DNA of 64,000 nucleotides from Xanthobacteraceae bacterium (GTDB lineage Bacteria > Pseudomonadota > Alphaproteobacteria > Rhizobiales > Xanthobacteraceae), in NCBI GenBank assembly GCA_031291475.1, contig JARLIY010000034.1:1-64000 (forward strand). Reading direction: 5' to 3'. Positions 53,049-63,474 of the stretch are shown one piece after another. The notes below the pieces were generated by a model that saw only the letters and a program-made list of their open reading frames with translations, was not told where the DNA came from and did not search any database. The first letter of the stretch is position 1; each line of letters begins with the position of its first letter. A program made the position numbers and the translations under genes.

Positions 53049-55238
53049 ATGTCAGTTAAACCTGCGGCGCAGACGACTCCTCTCCCCGCGCCAACCGAGG
53101 ACTCGTTCTACATTTCAGCCGCGCAAACCGCGACGCGTCCGTGGCTGGCGCTCAAGCATAACGACACCTTCATCGTCCTCGACAGCCACGGCGATATCGG
53201 AGCGTCGTCGGATGCGACCGACGGATTGTTCTGCCGTGACACACGATTTCTCTCGCGCTTCGAACTTTTGGTGAACGACGTCCCGCCGCTGTTGCTCGGC
53301 TCCAATCTGCGCGATGACAATGCCGCGCTCGTCGTCGATCTGACCAATCCGGACGTCGTTTCCGATCAGCATGTCGTCATGGAAAAGGACAGGGTGCATA
53401 TCCTGCGTACGATTTTCCTTTGGTGCGACACCGCCTATCAGCGAATCGGGGTACGCAATTACGCCGATCAGACGATCAACGTGCGCCTGTCGATCGTGTT
53501 CGCCAATGACTTCGCCGATCTGTTTGAGGTACGCGGAACGCGGCGTGAACGCCGCGGTACCGCGAACGCGCAATTGCGCGGAGCTGACCAGACGCTGCTG
53601 AACTATCATGGTCTCGACGGCAAGCTGCGGCGCACGACGCTGACTTTCGATCCGCCGCCGGATCGGTTGACGACCGGCAGCGCTATCTACGATCTCCGCC
53701 TGGCCCCCGGCGAAACACGTCCGATCTTCCTCGCCGCCGGCTGTAATGAAGCGGAGCCGCGTCCGGCGCCGTTCCTGCGCGCGCTGCGCACCGCGCGTCG
53801 CGGGTTGCGCAAGGCGACGCGCGATCACACCAGCGTCGAGACATCAAACGACCTGTTCAACGAGATGCTGTGCCGGTCGGCTGCTGACCTGCAAATGTTG
53901 ATGACCGACACGCCCGAGGGCCGCTATCCCTATGCCGGAATCCCGTGGTTCTCCACGACCTTCGGCCGCGACGGCCTGATCACAGCACTGCAAATGCTGT
54001 GGTGGCGCCCCGATGTCGCCCAAGGCGTGCTGCGGCGGCTCGCCGCCTATCAGGCCAAGACGAACGATCCGCTCGCTGACGCGGAGCCGGGAAAGATCCT
54101 TCACGAGATGCGCGGCGGAGAAATGGCGGCTTTGCGCGAAGTGCCGTTTGGTCTCTATTACGGCAGCGTGGATTCCACGCCACTCTTTGTTTTGCTCGCC
54201 GGCCTTTATCTGGAACGCACGGGCGACCTCGAGACCATCTCCGCGTTGTGGCCGGCCATCGAAGCTGCCTTGGCTTGGATCGCCGGTCCCGGCGATCCGG
54301 ACGGCGACGGCTTTGTCGAATACAAACGCGCCAGCGATCAGGGTCTCGCCAATCAGGGCTGGAAGGATTCGCAAGACGCGATCTTTCACGCTGACGGAAA
54401 GCTCGCCGAGGGCGAAATCGCGCTCGCGGAGGTGCAAGGCTATGTCTACGCCGCCAAACGGATGGCGGCGCGCTGCGCGCGTCGGCTCGGGCGCGATGAC
54501 GCGGCACATCAGCTTGACGCCGAAGCGGAGAAGCTAGCCAAGCGCTTCGAGGCGGCGTTCTGGTGCCCGGACATCGAGACTTACGCTCTGGCGCTCGACG
54601 GCGCCAAGAAACCCTGCGCGGTGCGCACCTCGAATGCCGGGCAGGTGCTGTTTACCGGGATTGCTGATCCCCAGCGCGCCGCGCTGGTCGCCAAGGGATT
54701 GCTGCAGCCTACATTCTTTTCCGGCTGGGGCATTCGCACGGTCGCCCATGGCCAAGCGCGCTACAATCCGATGTCCTATCACAACGGGTCGATCTGGCCG
54801 CACGACAACGCGCTCATCGCGCTCGGTTTCGCGCGCTACGGACTGAAGCAGCCCGTGGAGACTCTGTTCGAGGGACTGTTCAGGGCCGGCACGTATATGG
54901 AGCACCGGCGTTTGCCCGAACTGTTTTGCGGCTTCGAGCGCCAGCGCGGGCACGGCCCAACGCTCTATCCCGTTGCCTGCGCGCCGCAGGCCTGGGCCAG
55001 CGCCACGCCGTTTGCATTGCTGGAAGCGTCGCTCGGCCTCCAATTCGACCCGTTTGCAAACGAGATCCGGTTGTGCAATCCGCGACTGCCGGCGTTTCTC
55101 GACGAAGTCACGCTGCGCAATTTGCAGCTCGGTTCGTCGCGCGTCGATCTGCGGGTTTGCCGCAATGACGACACGGTGTCACTCGACACGCCTCGGATCA
55201 GCGGCGGTATCCGGGTTTCGGTGATCTATTCCTCCTGA
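53049..55238 (+). CDS. Glycogen-debranching-type amylo-alpha-1,6-glucosidase
   Basis: 729 aa. N-terminal GDE_N_bis-like beta-sandwich (KHNDTFIVLDSHGDIGASSDATDGLFCRDTRFLSRFELL) and C-terminal (alpha/alpha)6 barrel with WFSTTFGRDGLITALQML, DGFVEYKR, and YHNGSIWPHDNALIALG. Expected to hydrolyse alpha-1,6 branches of glycogen-like or osmotic storage glucans. Start ATG 53049 (MSVKPAAQT) is favoured by similarity of N-termini; 53001 is an alternative. It heads a plus-strand group of carbohydrate and transport genes that may be stress-regulated. Confidence 0.88.
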   Translation: MSVKPAAQTTPLPAPTEDSFYISAAQTATRPWLALKHNDTFIVLDSHGDIGASSDATDGLFCRDTRFLSRFELLVNDVPPLLLGSNLRDDNAALVVDLTNPDVVSDQHVVMEKDRVHILRTIFLWCDTAYQRIGVRNYADQTINVRLSIVFANDFADLFEVRGTRRERRGTANAQLRGADQTLLNYHGLDGKLRRTTLTFDPPPDRLTTGSAIYDLRLAPGETRPIFLAAGCNEAEPRPAPFLRALRTARRGLRKATRDHTSVETSNDLFNEMLCRSAADLQMLMTDTPEGRYPYAGIPWFSTTFGRDGLITALQMLWWRPDVAQGVLRRLAAYQAKTNDPLADAEPGKILHEMRGGEMAALREVPFGLYYGSVDSTPLFVLLAGLYLERTGDLETISALWPAIEAALAWIAGPGDPDGDGFVEYKRASDQGLANQGWKDSQDAIFHADGKLAEGEIALAEVQGYVYAAKRMAARCARRLGRDDAAHQLDAEAEKLAKRFEAAFWCPDIETYALALDGAKKPCAVRTSNAGQVLFTGIADPQRAALVAKGLLQPTFFSGWGIRTVAHGQARYNPMSYHNGSIWPHDNALIALGFARYGLKQPVETLFEGLFRAGTYMEHRRLPELFCGFERQRGHGPTLYPVACAPQAWASATPFALLEASLGLQFDPFANEIRLCNPRLPAFLDEVTLRNLQLGSSRVDLRVCRNDDTVSLDTPRISGGIRVSVIYSS

Positions 55239-55265
55239 ATCCCCGAGAAATCGGTGTTTTGGCAT

Positions 55266-55290
55266 GGAACCCCGACGATCTCGTCGGCTT
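55266..55290 (+). promoter_or_regulatory. EcfG-like promoter candidate upstream of the PRC-barrel gene
   Basis: GGAAC at 55266-55270, 17 bases, CTT at 55288-55290, one base off the EcfG consensus GTT. It lies ~32 bases before ATG 55322, a plausible distance. Confidence 0.35.
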
Positions 55291-55321
55291 AGTGGGATGG
55301 GCCAACAGTGCCGGAGGCGGC

Positions 55322-55813
55322 ATGCGCGGGGATCATCGAACGGCGATCACGGCCGCGGCGCTATTGGCGTTGAGCGTCGGCGTAGCCGTAGCAATCGCTG
55401 CGGAAGGCACCGACAGCGCCGCGCCGCCGCCTGCGGCCAATCCCGCCCCTCCCGCCGCACCATTGGCCACTCCTGAAGTCACCATCCTTAACAAACACGA
55501 GGTCGAGGGCGTACTTGGCCGCGAGGTTCGTAGCGCCACCGACGAGAATATGGGCCGCATCGTTGACGTGCTCGTCGACCGTAACGGCGAGGTGCGCGCC
55601 GCGATCATCGACTTCGGCGGCTTCCTCGGTGTCGGCAGCCGCAAGATCGCGGTAGAGTGGAACGCGCTGCACTTTCCGCAGCCGGGAAAGCCCGGCGCGC
55701 GGATCGCACTCGAATTGACGCGCGACCAGGTCAAGGCGGCACCAGAATACCAGGAAGGCAAGCTGGTCGTCGTCCTCGGCGCGCTGGGCAAGCTCGAACC
55801 GCTGCCCGAATAG
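55322..55813 (+). CDS. Exported PRC-barrel domain protein
   Basis: 163 aa. A hydrophobic signal segment (AITAAALLALSVGVAVAIAAEG) is followed by an Ala/Pro linker and a PRC-barrel domain (about residues 65-150): HEVEGVLGREVRSATDENMGRIVDVLVDRNGEVRAAIIDFGGFLGVGSRKIAVEW. Such proteins are common in alphaproteobacteria under envelope or general stress; molecular role unknown. GGAGG four bases before ATG 55322 supports this start over an upstream one at 55259. Confidence 0.85.
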   Translation: MRGDHRTAITAAALLALSVGVAVAIAAEGTDSAAPPPAANPAPPAAPLATPEVTILNKHEVEGVLGREVRSATDENMGRIVDVLVDRNGEVRAAIIDFGGFLGVGSRKIAVEWNALHFPQPGKPGARIALELTRDQVKAAPEYQEGKLVVVLGALGKLEPLPE

Positions 55814-55834
55814 CAACGTTGCTGGAGAAGTGAT

Positions 55835-57145
55835 CTGTCCGCGGAGCCATTACCCCGCCTTGGCGACAGTCGTGATCAGCACGGCGGGATCGCGGAAGAG
55901 CCCGCGCCGGAAGGCGCGCAGTCGGGTGGCGGCGAACCGCCGCTGGCGCCGTCGGCGCGCAGCCTGCGCGGTCTGGACTGGTTCATTTTCTTTGTCGCCG
56001 ACGTCCAGACCGGCTTCGGACCGTTCGTCTCAGTGTTTCTCACCACGCAGAAATGGACACAAGTCGATATCGGACTTGTCCTCTCCGCCGCCGGCTTCGT
56101 TTCCCTGATCGCCCAGATGCCGGGCGGTGCCGTGGTCGACGCCGCCCGCTCCGAACGCCTTGTCGCCGGTATCGCCGTTGCAGCCATCTGCTTCAGCGCG
56201 CTGGGCTACGCTGCGCTTCCGGTGTTTCCCATGGTGCTGTCGGCGGCCGTTCTGCATGCACTGGCGAGCTGCGTGCTCGGCCCGGCGATTGCCGCGATCA
56301 GCCTCGGCCTGGTCGGCCATGCGAGGATTGGCGAACGGTTCGGACGCAACGCCCGTTTCGCTGCCATCGGTAACGGGCTGGCCGCGGCGGCGATGGGCAC
56401 CTGCGGGTATCTGCTTTCCGCTCGCGCCGTTTTCGTCGTCACCGTCCTTTTGCTCGTGCCGGCGCTGCTGGCGTTGCGCGGAATCTCTCCGGCCGAGATC
56501 GATCCGGAGCGGGCCCACGGCGCGACGCCGCGGCGGCGCGCCAACAAGCCGCCGGTGAAGCCCGGCGATCTGATGCACAACCGGCCGCTCTTGATCTTCG
56601 CCGGCTGTCTTTTGCTGTTCCATCTCGCCAACGCGGCCATGCTGCCGTTGATGGGGAGCGTCGTAACCATGCGCTCAGCCCGCTGGGCGACGCTGCTCAT
56701 CGCCGCCTGCATCGTGGTTCCCCAGCTTCTTGTCGCCGCATTGTCGCCGTGGGTAGGCCGGCGTGCTCAGATCTGGGGGCGGCGGCCAATGCTGCTTATC
56801 GCCTTTGCCGCGCTGCCAATTCGCGGCATTCTATTTGCGTCGGTGACGAACCCAGAACTCCTTGTCGTGGTGCAACTGCTCGACGGGGTGACGGCCGCGG
56901 TCTTCAGCGTCATGGTGCCGCTCGTCGTCGCCGATCTCACGCGCGGCACCGGGCGCTTCAACCTCGGACAAGGAATTATCGGCACCTTCATCGGGATCGG
57001 CGCTTCGCTGAGCACAACGATCGCGGGCTATATGAGCGACTACCTCGGCAGTCCGGCGGCCTTTGCCGGATTGGCGGCGATCGCGCTTTTCGGGCTGGTA
57101 GCGCTGTGGTTCCTGATGCCGGAAACCCGACCGGCGGAGGAATAG
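55835..57145 (+). CDS. MFS transporter with no canonical start codon
   Basis: Twelve-helix MFS protein, ~436 aa if started at CTG 55835. The first ATG/GTG/TTG in frame after the upstream stop (55811) is GTG 56033, but the frame upstream clearly encodes the first helix of the family (SLRGLDWFIFFVADVQTGFGPFVSV). CTG 55835 is preceded by GGAG at a 7-base distance, so a CTG start is the best explanation; a lost start or sequencing change is the alternative. The rest (MPGGAVVDAARSERL, GNGLAAAAMGTCGYLL, ADLTRGTGRFNLGQG) is intact. Substrate unknown; possibly a sugar or drug exporter. Confidence 0.72.
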   Translation: MSAEPLPRLGDSRDQHGGIAEEPAPEGAQSGGGEPPLAPSARSLRGLDWFIFFVADVQTGFGPFVSVFLTTQKWTQVDIGLVLSAAGFVSLIAQMPGGAVVDAARSERLVAGIAVAAICFSALGYAALPVFPMVLSAAVLHALASCVLGPAIAAISLGLVGHARIGERFGRNARFAAIGNGLAAAAMGTCGYLLSARAVFVVTVLLLVPALLALRGISPAEIDPERAHGATPRRRANKPPVKPGDLMHNRPLLIFAGCLLLFHLANAAMLPLMGSVVTMRSARWATLLIAACIVVPQLLVAALSPWVGRRAQIWGRRPMLLIAFAALPIRGILFASVTNPELLVVVQLLDGVTAAVFSVMVPLVVADLTRGTGRFNLGQGIIGTFIGIGASLSTTIAGYMSDYLGSPAAFAGLAAIALFGLVALWFLMPETRPAEE

Positions 57146-57155
57146 AGCGACGTCC

Positions 57156-58226
57156 CTACAACGCCGGCGCGTCGTCTGTGACCAGCCGCAAACGTGGCGC
57201 GACGCTGTCCGTAAGGCTGCGGTAGACCGCAAGATAATCCTGCGCCATACGGCGCGCGGTGAAACGCTCCTCGAACCGCCGGCGGATCTTTTCCCGGGAC
57301 AGATGGCCTAAGCGGTCAACCGCGCCGATGGCGCCGTTGATGTCCTCGACGATGAAGCCCGTGACCCCATCGTCGATCACCTCCGGCACCGATCCTCGAT
57401 TGAAGGCGATGACCGGCGTGCCGCAGGCCATGGCTTCGATCATCACCAGGCCGAACGGCTCAGGCCAGTCGATGGGAACGAGCAGCACGATGGCGCCGCT
57501 CAAAAACTCGGATTTTTCCTTGTCGTTGATCTCGCCGATATATTCCACATGCGGTGACTTGATCATCGGTTGGATCTGCTCGTCGAAATACTCGCGATCG
57601 GCGTTATCCACCTTGGCGGCTATTTTAAGCTTCACGCCGCAGTGCTCAGCGATGCGGATGGCGCGGTCGACGCCCTTTTCCGGGGCGATACGGCCGAGGA
57701 AGGCGAAGTAGGACGGCTTGACCGATTTGGGGGCAAGCAGCCGCTCGGGCAGGCCGTGATGGACGGTCCGCACCCAACGCGCCTGCGGCACCGGCCGCCG
57801 TTGCGAATTGGAGATCGACACCACCGGCGCCGCGGAGAATGCGTCGAACACCGGTTGATGCTCGGGCAGATCGAGGCGGCCGTGCAGCGTCGTGACGAAC
57901 GGGGTCGGCTGCCGGGAAAACAGCGAGAAGGGGTAATAATCGAGGTGAAAATGCAGGAAATCGAAATCCGCCGCGCGCTGATAGACGCGCTCCAGCATCA
58001 GCATGTGCAGCGCGTTCGGATCGCGCACCGCGCCATCAAGCCGCAAGGCGCGGGGCCATACCGCGTCAAGCCGCGCCGAAGTCACTGAATCGCCGCTGGC
58101 GAAGAGCGTGACGTTATGACCCAGCGCGATCAGCTCTTCCGTCAGCCACGACACGACACGTTCGGTCCCGCCATAAAGCTTGGGCGGGATCGCCTCCGTC
58201 AAAGGCGCGATCTGGGCAATATGCAT
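57156..58226 (-). CDS. GT4-family glycosyltransferase
   Basis: 356 aa GT-B glycosyltransferase. N-terminal QIAPLTEAIPPKLYGGTERVVSWLTEEL, mid-region YFAFLGRIAPEKGVDRAIRIAE, and the EPFGLVMIEAMACGTPVIA E-x7-E motif near residue 270 that binds the nucleotide sugar. No membrane segment. This type often travels with amylo-alpha-1,6-glucosidases in rhizobia, as here. ATG 58226 used (a TTG precedes it). Convergent with the MFS gene, 10 bases between stops. Acceptor unknown. Confidence 0.92.
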   Translation of the reverse strand: MHIAQIAPLTEAIPPKLYGGTERVVSWLTEELIALGHNVTLFASGDSVTSARLDAVWPRALRLDGAVRDPNALHMLMLERVYQRAADFDFLHFHLDYYPFSLFSRQPTPFVTTLHGRLDLPEHQPVFDAFSAAPVVSISNSQRRPVPQARWVRTVHHGLPERLLAPKSVKPSYFAFLGRIAPEKGVDRAIRIAEHCGVKLKIAAKVDNADREYFDEQIQPMIKSPHVEYIGEINDKEKSEFLSGAIVLLVPIDWPEPFGLVMIEAMACGTPVIAFNRGSVPEVIDDGVTGFIVEDINGAIGAVDRLGHLSREKIRRRFEERFTARRMAQDYLAVYRSLTDSVAPRLRLVTDDAPAL

Positions 58227-58526
58227 CAATTTCTACCTTTGCTTTCGCGGATGTCCCGTCATCTCGTGAGTTCCCGGCACAGGAACGAAAGGCCGGAATG
58301 CGCCAAAATGTTTCAGATCGCGCGGGAACTTATTTTTTGCAGCGCACGGAACTTTTCGGGCTGTGAAACGTCAATTATAACCGCGCGGAATTCACGTCGG
58401 CCCAGCGCGCGGAGCTGAGCCGCAAAAAGTAACGATATGGGGCCGGATAGATTTGCGGCCTGCGGAGTTGTGACCCTGTACGGGCCTCCGGCACGGGTGG
58501 CGTTCGCCAGCGGAGATCAAACGCGC
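58227..58526. promoter_or_regulatory. Divergent region with an EcfG-like element
   Basis: 300 bases between the minus-strand glycosyltransferase and the plus-strand ABC gene. GGAAC at 58348-58352, 16 bases, then CGTC at 58369-58372 is close to the EcfG pattern GGAAC-N16-CGTT, about 155 bases before ATG 58527 (65 bases before the alternative start at 58437). Nothing else stands out apart from an AT-rich stretch at 58330-58380. Confidence 0.35.
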
Positions 58527-60284
<1,758 letters not shown>

Positions 60285-60426
60285 CTAATCAGCGATGCAA
60301 AGTTGTTTCATGCCCTGCGCCCCGCGGGCGAGATCATTCGCCTGGAGCATGCCGGGTCAGCTAAGTTTCTCTTATTTTGGCTCCGCGCATTGACTTAGCC
60401 GTTCTTCATCACTGATTTCATTGCTG

Positions 60427-60447
60427 AAAGGCCGGCCTTTTGCCGGC
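60427..60447 (+). promoter_or_regulatory. Palindromic element before the UPF0324 gene
   Basis: Perfect 14-bp palindrome aaaggccggccttt at 60427-60440, overlapping a second GCCGGC at 60442-60447, so alternative hairpins can form 11 to 31 bases before ATG 60458. Could be an operator or affect ribosome access. A TTGACT -35-like element lies upstream near 60391. Confidence 0.35.
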
Positions 60448-60457
60448 GGTAAGCGAC

Positions 60458-61945
60458 ATGTCCGAAACCACCGTTAACGACCTTCGCCCGCAACGCGCCG
60501 ACGGCGTCGTGGCGCCGATCAACGAGGATTGGCTGGCCGTCGTTCTCGGCCTATTTATCTTCGTGCTCGCGCTCGCCGCGCTGACCAATATCGACTTGAT
60601 CGGCTGGGTGGTCACGACATCGGTTTGGGGCAATCTCGGCCAGTCGCTCAAAGCAACCTCGAAGGGATATGCGTCGCTCGGCGGCGTCGGCGCCCTGATC
60701 GCGACCTACGTAGCGCTTACGGTGGTGCTCGGGGCCGGCGCCGCATTGCTCAAGAGCGATTTGAAGCGCTTCGTGCTCGCCTTTACCGCCGTGTTCTGGA
60801 TCGCCTATGCGAGCTGGGTGATCGGCAATTTCGCGCATTTCGCCGCGGTAACGCCGGCCGAGCAACAGAAGTTCGGGATCAATTGGTCGCTGAAACTGAC
60901 CAACGAAGGCGGCTATATCTTCGCGCTCATCGCCGGGCTGATCATCGCCAATTTTTTCCCGCGCTTTGCCGATGCGGTCAAGGATGCGGTGCGGCCCGAA
61001 CTCTACATCAAGGTCGCCATCGTCATTCTCGGGGGCGTCTTCGCGGTGACGGCGGCGGGACGGCTCGGTCTGGCGAGTTCCCTTATCCTGCGCGGCGTCG
61101 CCGCGATCGTGGAAGCGTATCTGATCTATTGGGCGGTGGTGTATTACGTCGCCCGCAAGTGGTTCGGCTTCAATCGTGAATGGGCGGCGCCGCTTGCGTC
61201 CGGCATCTCGATCTGCGGCGTATCCGCGGCGATCGCCGTTGGCGGCGCCATCCGCGCGCGGCCGGTCGTGCCGGTGCTGGTGTCATCGCTGGTGGTGATC
61301 TTCGCCGTGGTCGAAGTGCTGATCCTGCCGTTTCTTGCGCAGGCGTTTTTGGCGCACGAGCCGCTGGTGGCCGGCGCCTGGATGGGGCTGGCGGTGAAGA
61401 CCGACGGCGCCGCCGTCGCCGCCGGCGGTATCACCGAATCACTGATCCTGGCGAAAAACGCGGCCGAGGGCGTCAACTATCAGCCGGGCTGGATCCTCGG
61501 CACCGCGGCGACCATCAAGGTTTTCATCGACATTTTCATCGGCATTTGGGCCTTCGTCCTCGGCTATATCTGGACCAACCACATCAACGTCACGCCCGAT
61601 AAGGAAAAAGCAAGTGCGTGGGAAATCTGGCAGCGCTTTCCCAAGTTCATCATCGGCTTCGTGGTGACGTTTGCCGTCGGGCTCTATCTCGCACTCGGCA
61701 CGCCGGCGGAGATCGCGAAGAACGTACCGGCGGCCATCGGCGAAGCCAACACCTTCCGTGTCATCTTCTTCATCCTCACCTTCTTCTCCATCGGCGTCCT
61801 GTCGAACTTCAAGACGCTGTGGCAGGAGGGCTTCGGCAAGCTCGCGGCGGTCTATCTGGTCAGTCTGTTCGGCTTTGTCGTCTGGGTCGGCCTGTTGATC
61901 TCGTGGATCTTCTTCAGCGGGATCACACCGCCTTTGGCCGGCTGA
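60458..61945 (+). CDS. UPF0324/YeiH-type putative anion exporter
   Basis: 495 aa with about twelve hydrophobic helices. The C-terminal two-thirds match the putative sulfate exporter (YeiH, Cons_hypoth698) pattern: WAAPLASGISICGVSAAIAVGGAI, GAWMGLAVKTDGAAVAAGGI and GVLSNFKTLWQEGFGKLAAVYLVS. It is longer than the usual ~340-aa family members, with an extra N-terminal membrane part. Substrate is unproven; sulfite, sulfate or organic anions have been suggested for relatives. ATG 60458 (MSETTVNDLRPQ) is preferred over 60440. A 55-aa membrane protein follows 21 bases downstream. Confidence 0.85.
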   Translation: MSETTVNDLRPQRADGVVAPINEDWLAVVLGLFIFVLALAALTNIDLIGWVVTTSVWGNLGQSLKATSKGYASLGGVGALIATYVALTVVLGAGAALLKSDLKRFVLAFTAVFWIAYASWVIGNFAHFAAVTPAEQQKFGINWSLKLTNEGGYIFALIAGLIIANFFPRFADAVKDAVRPELYIKVAIVILGGVFAVTAAGRLGLASSLILRGVAAIVEAYLIYWAVVYYVARKWFGFNREWAAPLASGISICGVSAAIAVGGAIRARPVVPVLVSSLVVIFAVVEVLILPFLAQAFLAHEPLVAGAWMGLAVKTDGAAVAAGGITESLILAKNAAEGVNYQPGWILGTAATIKVFIDIFIGIWAFVLGYIWTNHINVTPDKEKASAWEIWQRFPKFIIGFVVTFAVGLYLALGTPAEIAKNVPAAIGEANTFRVIFFILTFFSIGVLSNFKTLWQEGFGKLAAVYLVSLFGFVVWVGLLISWIFFSGITPPLAG

Positions 61946-61966
61946 GAGATATTCAAGGAGCGCGCC

Positions 61967-62134
61967 ATGGCCCAGTCGAATACCAGAGCGGACTTGCGCG
62001 AGGAATTGCGCGGCGCCGCCGTGGAACCCCTCTTGCCGATCGAGAAGAAACTGATTGGCTGGAGCCTGACCATCGGCCTCGTCCTTCTCGTCGGACTGGC
62101 CCTGCTCAATCACTTCGCGCCGGTGGCGTTCTAG
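61967..62134 (+). CDS. 55-aa single-pass membrane protein, partner of the UPF0324 gene
   Basis: ATG 61967 with AAGGAG 7 bases upstream, stop TAG 62132-62134. Hydrophilic N-half (MAQSNTRADLREELRG) and one strong helix GWSLTIGLVLLVGLALLNHF near the C-terminus. The clean frame, good ribosome-binding site and place just behind the transporter suggest a small accessory subunit, as with other transporter microproteins. No known family. Confidence 0.75.
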   Translation: MAQSNTRADLREELRGAAVEPLLPIEKKLIGWSLTIGLVLLVGLALLNHFAPVAF

Positions 62135-62177
62135 GCGTGGGCGACCGCGGCTTGACGGCTCTCGCCGCGAAAGCGCA

Positions 62178-63458
62178 GTGTTCGGCCTCATCCGACGGCC
62201 AACGCCCGCGAAGCCAATCTTGAACGATCGCCGCGCCCACGCCTCGCACACATTCCCTGCCGCCGGCCCCGAGGAGGCCGGTCTTTCCGCAACCGGCCTT
62301 GCCCGGTTGACTGCGGTCATGCAGCGCGAGGTCGACACCCGACGCGTTCCGGGCCTATCCATGCTGATCGCGCGTGGCGGCAAGCTCGCCTATCGGCGCG
62401 ACATCGGCGCGCTGCGGCCGGGCGGTCCGGCGCTCAAGGATGACGCCATCTTCCGCATTTTTTCCATGACCAAGCCGGTTGTCTCGGTGGCGCTGATGAT
62501 GCTGGTCGAGGACGGACGGCTTCAGATTAGCGATCCGCTCGCGAAATTCGTCCCTGAATTTGCGTCGCCGAAAGTCGGTGTCGAGACCGACGGCAAGCTG
62601 GAACTGGTCCCGGCCAAACGGGCGATCACCATCCAGGATTTGCTGCGTCATACCTCGGGATTGACTTATGCCTTCACCGGGAATTCGGCCGTGCAGCGCC
62701 TCTACGGCGCCTCGCAATTGTTTGCGCCGGATCCCACCAACGCCAAGACGCTGCTTGTTTGCGATCTTACCACCGCCGAGTTTGTCGCCGAGCTCGCCAG
62801 GCTGCCGTTGCTCGATCAGCCGGGAGCGGCGTGGAGTTACAGCCATTCCACCGATGTCATCGGCCGCGTCATTGAAGTGGTTTCCGGACAAAACTTGGGC
62901 GCGTTTCTGCGCGAGCGCATCTTTGCGCCGCTGAATATGAGCAACACGTCCTTCGTCTTGAGTCCTGATAAGTACGAGCGCGTGGCCGAGCCGTTCGAGC
63001 GCGATCCCGATTCCGGCAAGCCGGTCCAGCTCATCGAGAAAAATACGAGGCAGCGCTTCGAGTCGGGCGGCAGCGGGCTTTGGTCGACCATGGACGATTA
63101 CGCGCGATTTGCGCACATGCTCTATCTCGGCGGCACGCTGGGCAACGTCCGCATCATCGGACGCAAGACGCTTTCGTTCATGACCTCCGATCACCTCGGC
63201 CCGGGGGTCCGCAACGGCAACCCGTCGCTGCTGCATCCCGGCTATGGTTTCGGGCTCGGCTTCGCCGTGCGCCGGGAGCCCGGCCTGTCCTCGACCGCCG
63301 GGACGCCGGGCGAATTCTACTGGGGCGGGCTCGCCGGCACGGTGTTCTGGATCGCGCCGCAGGAAGAGCTGATCGCGATGATGATGATCCAGGCGCCGGG
63401 ACAACGCGACTTTTACCGCCAGCTGTTCCGCAATCTCGTCCACGCAGCGCTGGTTTAG
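62178..63458 (+). CDS. Serine hydrolase, class C beta-lactamase fold
   Basis: 426 aa from GTG 62178 (start uncertain; TTG 62223 or nearby also possible). Active-site SxxK is Ser96-Met-Thr-Lys99 in FRIFSMTKPV; the Tyr motif is YSH in AWSYSHSTD; a C-terminal WGGLAGTVFW replaces the KTG box (here HxG-like region). Such proteins are esterases or D-aminopeptidase-like enzymes, not true beta-lactamases. No signal peptide visible, suggesting a cytoplasmic esterase. Substrate unknown. Confidence 0.87.
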   Translation: MFGLIRRPTPAKPILNDRRAHASHTFPAAGPEEAGLSATGLARLTAVMQREVDTRRVPGLSMLIARGGKLAYRRDIGALRPGGPALKDDAIFRIFSMTKPVVSVALMMLVEDGRLQISDPLAKFVPEFASPKVGVETDGKLELVPAKRAITIQDLLRHTSGLTYAFTGNSAVQRLYGASQLFAPDPTNAKTLLVCDLTTAEFVAELARLPLLDQPGAAWSYSHSTDVIGRVIEVVSGQNLGAFLRERIFAPLNMSNTSFVLSPDKYERVAEPFERDPDSGKPVQLIEKNTRQRFESGGSGLWSTMDDYARFAHMLYLGGTLGNVRIIGRKTLSFMTSDHLGPGVRNGNPSLLHPGYGFGLGFAVRREPGLSSTAGTPGEFYWGGLAGTVFWIAPQEELIAMMMIQAPGQRDFYRQLFRNLVHAALV

Positions 63459-63474
63459 CGGCCGCGCCATTCCA

